NCBI GenBank assembly: GCA_033764095.1
Contig: JANRJF010000469.1
Coordinates: 1-5,610 of the forward strand
Length of the DNA stretch: 5,610 nucleotides
Source of the DNA: JBDTMT01 sp033764095
GTDB taxonomy: Bacteria; Desulfobacterota; Binatia; HRBIN30; CADEER01
Direction: 5' to 3'
Shown here: positions 1-5,167 of the stretch, piece after piece
Position numbering within the stretch: the stretch's first letter is position 1
Layout of the letters: each line of letters starts with the position of its first letter
Made by a program: the position numbers and the translations under genes
The notes under the pieces: model-generated
Databases searched by the model: none
What the model was told of the DNA's origin: nothing
The model's input: the letters and a program-made list of their open reading frames with translations, nothing else

Positions 1-90
1 GGCACCGCGCGCCGCGCCCTGCGCGACGCCGCGGCGCGCGCCGCCGCCGCCGGCTGCCGCACCCTCGGCGTCGTCCTGACGCGCCGCTGA
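1..90 (+). CDS. C-terminal end of a probable tyrosine autokinase / chain-length regulator ATPase (partial)
   Basis: Only the last 29 codons are present, in frame 1, ending with TGA at 88-90. The peptide has an amphipathic Ala/Arg-rich helix (TARRALRDAAARAAAAG) followed by a short hydrophobic strand, TLGVVLTRR. This helix-then-GVVL ending resembles the close of the P-loop ATPase domain in bacterial tyrosine kinases of the CpsD/CapB/Wzc type, where the family usually ends in a GVVLN-like strand. Such kinases control polymer length and export and commonly sit beside a phosphoglycosyltransferase gene, as here. The catalytic Walker motifs lie outside the window, so the call rests on a short tail and on context. 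Another ParA/MinD-type ATPase is possible. The gene ends 59 bases before the next start, in the same direction, so co-transcription is plausible. Confidence 0.5.
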   Translation, partial: GTARRALRDAAARAAAAGCRTLGVVLTRR

Positions 91-98
91 GCGGCGCG
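80..98 (+). other. Short perfect GC hairpin around the stop codon
   Basis: CGCGCCGC at 80-87 is the exact reverse complement of GCGGCGCG at 91-98, leaving the stop codon TGA (88-90) as a three-base loop. No T-run follows, so it is not a classical intrinsic terminator. In DNA this GC-rich, short hairpins arise by chance, and a function such as 3'-end protection is only a possibility. Confidence 0.3.
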
Positions 99-127
99 CG
101 GCGCCGCCGCCGCACCCATCGACCAAC

Positions 128-146
128 GGGGGGAGGAGGAGAGAGA
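128..146 (+). promoter_or_regulatory. Purine-rich leader with Shine-Dalgarno site for the phosphoglycosyltransferase
   Basis: An unbroken run of 19 purines contains AGGAGG at 134-139, ten bases before the ATG at 150. It overlaps further GGAG/GAGAG registers closer to the start. It supports the ATG at 150 as the true start. I found no convincing -35/-10 promoter in the 59-base gap, so the gene may be read from upstream. Confidence 0.75.
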
Positions 147-149
147 CGG

Positions 150-1610
150 ATGACCCTGCGACGCCAACTGTTACTCACCGGTCTGGGCGTCACCGACCTG
201 GTGCTGGCACTTGCCTGCCTGGCGGTGAGTATCAGCGCGACCAGCGGCGGCGGCATCGAGCGCATTCCCCCCTTCGCAGCAGGGGGGGCGGGGGGGATGT
301 TCTCGCTCGACGGGTGGCTCGACCGCTCGCTCAGTCTGCGCGAGCTGCTGCTGCTCGCGCTGTACGCCGTCTACTGGCACATCGCGCTGGCCGGGTCGGG
401 GCTGTACGGCTCCTATCGGCTGGCGAGCGCCAGCCGCGAGCTGCGCGATCTGGCGCTCGCCGCCGGCCTGGCGGTGGCGCCGCTCGCGGCGCTGGCGCCG
501 GGGCTCGGCTACGCGCGCGTCGGCGTCGCCTTCGCGGCCTTCTATTGGGCGCTGAGCGTCGCGGCCCTGGCGCTCGGGCGCCGCGTGCTGCGCGCCGTCG
601 GCATGTTCGCGCGGCGCAACGGCCGCAACCTGCGCGACGTGGTGATCGCCGGCGAGGGCGCGGCGGCGCTCGACGCGGCGCGCGACCTCGCCGGCCGCGC
701 CGGGCTCGGCTACCGCGTCGTCGAGGTGATCGACGCCGCCGGCCGCGGCGAGACCGCCGCGGTGCGCGCGCAGGCGGCGCTGACCCAGCTCGAGGCGGTG
801 ATCGACCGGCAGCCGATCGACGAGGTGTTCCTCGCCTTTCCGCTCGATCGCTCGCAGCCGGTGATGGCGCGCCTGGTGTCGGCCTGCGAGGAGCAGGGCA
901 TCCTGGTGCGCCTGATCGCCGACCTGCGCATGCTGCCGAGCGCCTGGGCGGCGGCCGACACGCTGAGCGGCCACACCGTGTTGACCATCGGCAGCGGGCC
1001 GACCGACGCGGTGCTGCTCGGCGCCAAGCGGCTCATCGACCTGGCCGGCGCGATCGTCGGCCTCGTCGTGCTGGCGCCGGCGCTGCTCGCCATCGCGCTG
1101 GCGATCAGGCTCGACTCGCCGTGGCCGGTGATCTTCGCCCAGGAGCGCATCGGCCGCCACCGGCGGCGCTTCAAGGCGCTCAAGTTCCGCACCATGGTGC
1201 CCGACGCCGAGGCGCTGCAGCGCCAGCTGGAGGCGCGCAACGAAGCCGACGGCCCGGTGTTCAAGATCAAGGAGGATCCGCGCATCACCCGGCTCGGACG
1301 CTGGTTGCGCGCCACCAGCCTCGACGAGCTGCCGCAGCTGTTCAACGTCCTGCGCGGCGAGATGAGCCTGGTCGGCCCGCGCCCGCTGCCGGTGCGCGAC
1401 GTCGAGCGCATCGACGTGCGCTGGCACATGCGCCGCTTCAGCGTGAAGCCCGGCATCACCTGCCTGTGGCAGGTGCGCAGCCGCACTCCCGAGTTCGACG
1501 CCTGGATCGCCTCCGACATGGAGTACATCGACAACTGGTCGCTGGCGCTCGACCTGAAGATCCTCGTCCAGACCGTCCCCGCCGTCCTGTCGCGTCAGAA
1601 CGCCTACTGA
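150..1610 (+). CDS. Polyprenyl-phosphate sugar-1-phosphate transferase (WbaP/WcaJ-type exopolysaccharide initiating enzyme)
   Basis: This 486-residue protein should transfer a sugar-1-phosphate from a nucleotide sugar to undecaprenyl phosphate at the inner membrane, the first committed step of repeat-unit synthesis. Length and layout fit the polyisoprenyl-phosphate hexose-1-phosphate transferase family (about 460-480 residues). Hydrophobic segments lie near residues 8-30, 65-82, 99-119 and 123-143. A cytoplasmic Rossmann-like domain follows (about 161-260, starting LRDVVIAGEG). The catalytic bacterial sugar transferase domain covers about 291-486. It has a membrane helix at 293-320 interrupted by A-P (309-310), KFRTM at 345-349, the catalytic Asp-Glu pair at 392-393 within LDELPQLFNVLRGEMSLVGP, and PGITCLWQV at 434-442. 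All key motifs look intact. The ATG at 150 has a strong ribosome binding site. The sugar substrate cannot be read from sequence; glucose or galactose are usual in the family. The region near codons 45-49 contains a G7-C-G7 tract (see findings). Confidence 0.96.
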   Translation: MTLRRQLLLTGLGVTDLVLALACLAVSISATSGGGIERIPPFAAGGAGGMFSLDGWLDRSLSLRELLLLALYAVYWHIALAGSGLYGSYRLASASRELRDLALAAGLAVAPLAALAPGLGYARVGVAFAAFYWALSVAALALGRRVLRAVGMFARRNGRNLRDVVIAGEGAAALDAARDLAGRAGLGYRVVEVIDAAGRGETAAVRAQAALTQLEAVIDRQPIDEVFLAFPLDRSQPVMARLVSACEEQGILVRLIADLRMLPSAWAAADTLSGHTVLTIGSGPTDAVLLGAKRLIDLAGAIVGLVVLAPALLAIALAIRLDSPWPVIFAQERIGRHRRRFKALKFRTMVPDAEALQRQLEARNEADGPVFKIKEDPRITRLGRWLRATSLDELPQLFNVLRGEMSLVGPRPLPVRDVERIDVRWHMRRFSVKPGITCLWQVRSRTPEFDAWIASDMEYIDNWSLALDLKILVQTVPAVLSRQNAY

Positions 1611-1617
1611 AGAACCG

Positions 1618-1724
1618 CACCGCGGAGACGCGCAGACGCGGAGCGATCCGCGTTGCCCCCCAAGCCCTCCGTCCCCATGTCTTCTCCCAAGTGTTCTTCT
1701 CCACGCCTCGGCGCCGCCGCGGTG
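1618..1724. repeat. Imperfect palindromic repeat element at the phosphoglycosyltransferase/polymerase junction
   Basis: The left arm (1618-1643) begins CACCGCGG and carries two 8-base units of the type AGACGCG(C/G). The right arm (1699-1724) ends CCGCGGTG. By hand the two 26-base arms pair at about 20 positions, around a 55-base centre rich in CT/CCC. The left arm shares length and register with the element at 5095-5160: both follow ACC-R-C, then two degenerate AGRCRC units, then GGAG. Over those 25 positions 16 are identical and 7 of the 9 differences are A/G changes. It starts eight bases after the upstream stop codon and runs into the N-terminal coding region of the polymerase. From memory, such dispersed palindromes occur in many high-GC environmental bacteria. 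No transposase is encoded, so a non-autonomous or structural repeat is the likely nature. Confidence 0.7.
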
Positions 1725-3080
1725 AAGTCTTCGGATGCCGGCTGGCCCGAGCGCCTCATCGTCGCCTACTTCACCGCGCTGCCGCTGCTGTGGGCGATCG
1801 GCCTGGTGCTGCCGCTGTCGGTGCTGATGATCTTCGGCATCCTGCTGGGCGCGGTGCGCGACGCGCGGGCGCTGTCGTTCGCCTGGCCGTGGTTCCTGGT
1901 CGGCGCCTGCCAGCTGTTCGCCTCCACCGCCAACCTGGTCGCGCACGGCGAGCCGATCATCCTCGTCCTGCGCCACGCGCTCGCCAGCTACGTGCTCGGC
2001 TGGCTGATGCTCGGCGGCTGCGTCGCCATCGGCGCCAGTGGTCTGCTGCGGCCGCAGCGGCTGCTGCGCGCCGCGGCGCGGGTCGGCTTCTACTGCGTCG
2101 CGCTCGCCGCCGTGCTCTATCCGCTCGCGCTGGCGCAGGGCTGGCAGTACCTGCACGTGCTGACCCCAATCGGACAGCTGCTGCCGGTCAGCATGCCATC
2201 CACCTCGTTCTACTTCGGGATGCTGCTCTACAACTGGGAGGAACTGTTCGGCGTGCTGCTGCCGCGTCTGTCGCTGCTCTTCCCGTGGACCACGGCAATG
2301 GGCTTCGGCGGCCTCTGCCTGGTGTACGTGGTCGCCAACGAGCCGGTCGCCTGGCGCCGCCGCCTCGGCATCGCCGCCGGCGTGTTCATGGTGCTGTCGA
2401 GCATGAGCCGGCTCGCCGGCCTGCTGCTGATCGTCAGCGCCCTGCTGCGCCGCTGGCTGGCGTTGCCGCGCGCGCTGCAGGCGCTGACGCTGGCCGTCGG
2501 GCTGTCTGCCGGCGGCGGGTTGGGCGTCGTCTCGACCCTCGTCTACGGCGGACCGGTGGCGATCGTCGCCGCGCTGCAGGATCGCTTCGACGACCTGCGG
2601 CCGAGCGCGACGCGATCGCGCGAGCTGGTCTACGAGAAGACGCGCGAGGGGCTCGCCGAGGCGCCGTTGCTCGGCCACGGCTGGCCGGGCGATCCGGTCT
2701 ACCCGGAGGACTTCCCGCAGGTCATGGCGGGCGGCGGCACCATGGTGCCGGGCAGCCACTCGACCTACTTCGGCCTCATGTACCTGGGCGGCGGCCTGAC
2801 CCTCGCCGCCTTCCTCTTCGCGCTGGCGCGCACCAGCTGGTTGGTGCTCGGCATCGGCGGCCCGCCGGCGCTGCGCGACAACACCCTGGTGCTGTTGATG
2901 ACGCTGGCGATCACCGGCCTCGGCGAAGGGCTCTACAGCCTGGTGGTGCCGACGCTCTACGCCTTCCTGTGGCTCGGCGTCGCCCTGCGCCTCGGCCACG
3001 CGCGGGCCGCCGATCCGCTCGTCGTCGCGGCGCCGATCGCTGCCCGGCAGCCGCTGCCGCCCCTCGTGCCGACCGCGTGA
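1677..3080 (+). CDS. O-antigen polymerase/ligase-like membrane protein (Wzy type)
   Basis: This is a strongly hydrophobic polytopic protein, 467 residues from the ATG at 1677. It probably polymerises lipid-linked repeat units on the periplasmic side. Counting from that ATG, many membrane segments are visible, from about residues 27-57 through to about 400-440. A long, more polar loop lies at about 295-365. It contains RSRELVYEKTREGL and GHGW, and ends in PGSHSTYFGLMYLGG, a pattern typical of the Wzy_C/O-antigen ligase family, where a GSHS/N-x-Y motif opens the next membrane helix. The start is uncertain: in-frame candidates are TTG 1653, ATG 1677 and GTG 1722, none with a clear Shine-Dalgarno site. 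All lie within the palindromic repeat, GTG 1722 at its outer edge. The first membrane helix begins only after codon 1750, so a start at 1722 would lose nothing recognisable. The stop overlaps the next gene by four bases. A WaaL-type ligase cannot be excluded, but a capsule/EPS cluster with a flippase favours polymerase. Confidence 0.85.
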   Translation: MSSPKCSSPRLGAAAVKSSDAGWPERLIVAYFTALPLLWAIGLVLPLSVLMIFGILLGAVRDARALSFAWPWFLVGACQLFASTANLVAHGEPIILVLRHALASYVLGWLMLGGCVAIGASGLLRPQRLLRAAARVGFYCVALAAVLYPLALAQGWQYLHVLTPIGQLLPVSMPSTSFYFGMLLYNWEELFGVLLPRLSLLFPWTTAMGFGGLCLVYVVANEPVAWRRRLGIAAGVFMVLSSMSRLAGLLLIVSALLRRWLALPRALQALTLAVGLSAGGGLGVVSTLVYGGPVAIVAALQDRFDDLRPSATRSRELVYEKTREGLAEAPLLGHGWPGDPVYPEDFPQVMAGGGTMVPGSHSTYFGLMYLGGGLTLAAFLFALARTSWLVLGIGGPPALRDNTLVLLMTLAITGLGEGLYSLVVPTLYAFLWLGVALRLGHARAADPLVVAAPIAARQPLPPLVPTA

Positions 3081-4153
3081 CCGATCTGCCGCTTCGCGAC
3101 CCCGCCCCACCGCGCCGGATCGATCTCCGCCGCCGGGCGGCGGTGTCGGCGGCGCAGCTGCAGCTGTCGGTGGTGGTGCCGAGCTTCGACACCGCGCCGT
3201 TCGTGCGCCAGACCCTGGCGGCGCTGTTCGCGCAGCGCGACGTGCGGCTGGAGGTGATCGTCGTCGACGACGGCTCGCGCGACGACAGCCTGGCGGTGCT
3301 CGACGGCATCGATGATCCGCGCCTCACCGTCGTCGCGCAGGCCAACCGCGGCCTCGCCGGCGCGCGCAACACCGGCGTGCTGCTGGCGCGCGCGCCGCTG
3401 ATCGGTTTCTGCGACGCCGACGACATCTGGTACGCGCACAAGGCGGCGCGCCACCTGGCGCTGCTCGCCGCCGCGCCGCAGGTGGGGCTGAGCTTCTCGT
3501 GGTCGGCCTATCTCGACGCCGACGGCGCGCCCACCGGGCAGTACCTGCTGAGCCGCTGCCGGCAGCCGTCGGCGCGCGACCTCATCCGCCGCAACCACGT
3601 CGGCAACGGCAGCACGGTGGTGGCGCGGCGCGACCTGTTCGCGCGCGCCGGGCTGTTCGACGAGACGCTGGGCAGCTGCGAGGACTTCGAGATGTGGGTG
3701 CGCGCCGCGGCGTGTTCCGGCTACGCCGTGCGCCTGCTGCCGGAGGTGCTGACCGGCTACCGCGTGCGGCCGGGCAGCATGTCCACCTCGTACGAGCCCT
3801 TCGTGCGCGGCTACGCGCGCGCGCTGCAGCGCTTCCGCACCTACGTGCCCGACTTCGGGCCGCGCCAGGCGGCGCGCAGCTACGCCGAGTGCCTGCGCAT
3901 CGCCAGCCGCAAGGCGTTCTCCGACGGACAGATCGGCCGCTCGCGCCAGCTGTTCATCGACGCCCTGCGGCAGGCGCCGCTGCTGCCGCTCAGCGACTGG
4001 CGCGCGCTCGGCATGCTGGCGCTGCATCTGGCCGCCTGGCCCCTGCCGCCCGACGCGCAACGGCGCGTCTACCGCGGCGTGCGCGGCGCCATGCGCGCCG
4101 CCTTCCGCGCCGTGCCCGGGCTCGGCGCGCCGACCGGAGGAACCCCCACGTGA
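3077..4153 (+). CDS. Family 2 glycosyltransferase (GT-A fold)
   Basis: This 358-residue inverting glycosyltransferase probably adds a sugar to the lipid-linked repeat unit on the cytoplasmic face. The GT-A domain begins after a basic N-terminal leader: SVVVPSFDTAPFVRQTLAAL at 31-50, the nucleotide-binding VVDDGSRDDS at 62-71, AGARNTG at 94-100, the metal-binding DADD at 113-116, and SCEDFEMWVRA at 200-210 carrying the likely catalytic acid pair. Residues from about 240 form an Arg/Ala-rich helical C-terminal region without a clear membrane segment, common in this group. The GTG at 3077 overlaps the upstream TGA as GTGA (3077-3080), indicating translational coupling. No separate Shine-Dalgarno site is visible. 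An in-frame GTG at 3140-3142 would give a shorter leader and is the alternative start. The same reading frame stays open far upstream, but that is a high-GC artefact. Donor and acceptor sugars cannot be read from sequence. Confidence 0.93.
   Translation: MTDLPLRDPAPPRRIDLRRRAAVSAAQLQLSVVVPSFDTAPFVRQTLAALFAQRDVRLEVIVVDDGSRDDSLAVLDGIDDPRLTVVAQANRGLAGARNTGVLLARAPLIGFCDADDIWYAHKAARHLALLAAAPQVGLSFSWSAYLDADGAPTGQYLLSRCRQPSARDLIRRNHVGNGSTVVARRDLFARAGLFDETLGSCEDFEMWVRAAACSGYAVRLLPEVLTGYRVRPGSMSTSYEPFVRGYARALQRFRTYVPDFGPRQAARSYAECLRIASRKAFSDGQIGRSRQLFIDALRQAPLLPLSDWRALGMLALHLAAWPLPPDAQRRVYRGVRGAMRAAFRAVPGLGAPTGGTPT
4136..4142 (+). promoter_or_regulatory. Shine-Dalgarno site of the sulfotransferase gene
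   Basis: GGAGGAA lies inside the last codons of the glycosyltransferase gene, seven bases before the GTG at 4150. It decides that start against upstream in-frame codons, and the peptide from 4150 begins just before the conserved PAPS-binding strand. Confidence 0.85.
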
Positions 4154-5133
4154 CCGACGCGCCGCTCGACATCCTCTACATCGGCGGCTTCGGCCGCAGC
4201 GGCAGCACGCTGGTCGAGCGCTGCCTCGGCCAGCTCGACGGCTTCTGCGCCGCCGGCGAGCTGCGCCACGTCTGGGAGCGCAGCCTGGCGGAGAACCAGC
4301 TGTGCGGCTGCAAGACGCCGTTCCGCGACTGCGCCTTCTGGCGCGCCGTGGTGGACGCGGCATTCGGCGGCTTCGACCGGCTCGACGTCGCCGCGCTGGT
4401 GGCGCTGTCGCGGCGCGTCAACCGCACCCGCTACATCCCGTACCTCGCCGGCTGGCCGTCGCGCGCCTACCGGGCCGACTACGCCCGCTTCGCCGCCGTG
4501 CTGACGGCGCTCTACCGCGCCATCCAGCGCGTCTCCGGCTGTCGCTGGCTGATCGACTCCTCCAAGGAGCCCTCCTACGCCTTCGTGCTGCGCGCGCTGC
4601 CCGGCGTGCGCCTGTCGATGGTGCACCTGGTGCGCGACAGTCGCGCCGTCGCCTTCTCCTGGATGAAGCGCAAGGAGATTCCCGACGTGCACTGGAAGCG
4701 CGCCTACATGCACCGCTACTCGGCGGCGCAGAGCGCCGCCTGGTGGCTGACGTTCAACGGCCTCTGCCACGCCTTCGCCGCCGCCGGCACGCCGTACGTG
4801 CGCCTCTACTACGAGGACTTCGCGCGCCATCCCGCCGCGGCGCTGACCCGCATCCTCGCCGCCGTCGACGCGCCCCGCGCGCTGCCGTTTCTCAGCGGGC
4901 GCACCGCGACCCTGGCGCCCGACCACACCACCTCCGGCAATCCGACCCGCTTTCTCACCGGCGCGGTCGACATCCGCCCCGACACCGACTGGCGCGGCCA
5001 GATGGGCGCCCGCGAGCGCCGCCTGGTCACCGCCTGCACCGCGCCGCAGCTGCTCGCCTACGGCTACCGGCTTGGGGCGGACGGCGCGGCCGCTTCACCA
5101 CAAAGGCACCAAGGCACGGAGGCGGGCCTGTGA
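4150..5133 (+). CDS. PAPS-dependent sulfotransferase family protein
   Basis: This 327-residue cytoplasmic enzyme probably moves a sulfuryl group from PAPS to a hydroxyl or amino group of the polysaccharide unit. The 5'-phosphosulfate-binding loop is at 8-24 (ILYIGGFGRSGSTLVER). The 3'-phosphate-binding region is at 157-171 (MVHLVRDSRAVAFSW, with R162 and S164). DSSKEPSYA at 136-144 is a further typical conserved stretch. A cysteine cluster, LCGCKTPFRDCAFW (C52, C54, C61), resembles one I recall in bacterial sulfotransferases of polysaccharide clusters; its role is unknown. The GTG start has an excellent Shine-Dalgarno site and a GTGA overlap with the glycosyltransferase gene. The 3' end is unusual: residues 316-327 (SPQRHQGTEAGL) and the TGA are encoded by a palindromic repeat, so the native C-terminus has probably been replaced. 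The catalytic core looks intact. The acceptor is inferred from context only; a glycan is most likely. Confidence 0.92.
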   Translation: MTDAPLDILYIGGFGRSGSTLVERCLGQLDGFCAAGELRHVWERSLAENQLCGCKTPFRDCAFWRAVVDAAFGGFDRLDVAALVALSRRVNRTRYIPYLAGWPSRAYRADYARFAAVLTALYRAIQRVSGCRWLIDSSKEPSYAFVLRALPGVRLSMVHLVRDSRAVAFSWMKRKEIPDVHWKRAYMHRYSAAQSAAWWLTFNGLCHAFAAAGTPYVRLYYEDFARHPAAALTRILAAVDAPRALPFLSGRTATLAPDHTTSGNPTRFLTGAVDIRPDTDWRGQMGARERRLVTACTAPQLLAYGYRLGADGAAASPQRHQGTEAGL

Positions 5134-5160
5134 CTTTGTGCCTTCGTGCCTTGGTGGTGA
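5095..5160. repeat. Near-perfect palindromic repeat at the sulfotransferase/flippase junction
   Basis: The arms 5095-5117 and 5138-5160 are inverted repeats of 23 bases matching at 21 positions, separated by 20 bases. Each arm holds TCACCAC followed by two AAGGCAC units, or the complement. Read through, the element gives peptides such as FTTKAPRHGG (+ strand) and TTKARRHK (- strand). I recall such peptides as marks of mis-translated dispersed repeats in environmental genomes. The left arm follows the same length and register as the element at 1618-1724. No T-run follows the right arm, so it is not a standard intrinsic terminator, though the RNA hairpin would be strong. The sulfotransferase stop codon (5131-5133) lies in the loop. 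Confidence 0.85.
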
Positions 5161-5161
5161 G
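5156..5161 (+). promoter_or_regulatory. Weak Shine-Dalgarno-like site of the flippase gene, within the repeat arm
   Basis: GGTGAG ends six bases before the ATG at 5168 and is the only purine-rich candidate there. It belongs to the outer edge of the palindrome's right arm, so folding of the RNA hairpin would cover most of it. Whether it is used is an inference. Confidence 0.4.
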
Positions 5162-5167
5162 CGTTCC

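Noticed and set aside
314..3076. Long upstream extension of the glycosyltransferase reading frame
   Set aside because: The translated extension is Arg/Ala/Pro-rich and out of frame with the phosphoglycosyltransferase and polymerase genes. The GT2 domain begins only after 3077, where a GTGA overlap gives a natural start.
171..3110. A 979-codon open frame on the minus strand
   Set aside because: It lies opposite two well-supported + strand genes, and its product is low-complexity (rich in R, A, Q, H, E, G) with no recognisable domain. Such antisense frames are expected in DNA this GC-rich.
3499..4149. Upstream extension of the sulfotransferase frame
   Set aside because: It overlaps the glycosyltransferase gene in another frame with a low-complexity Arg/Ala product. 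The Shine-Dalgarno site at 4136-4142 and the start of the sulfotransferase fold fix the start at 4150.
2957..4363. A 468-codon minus-strand open frame across the glycosyltransferase region, and a 285-codon one at 4069-4926
   Set aside because: Both are compositional shadows with Arg/Ala/Gly/Val-rich products and no domain signature, lying opposite strongly supported genes.
5095..5160. Intrinsic transcription terminator
   Set aside because: The hairpin is strong, but no T-run follows the right arm and the next gene starts eight bases later in the same direction. Termination is possible only by another mechanism.
5095..5160. CRISPR repeat or insertion sequence end
   Set aside because: There is one inverted pair with no regular direct-repeat/spacer series and no transposase reading frame, so neither label is supported.
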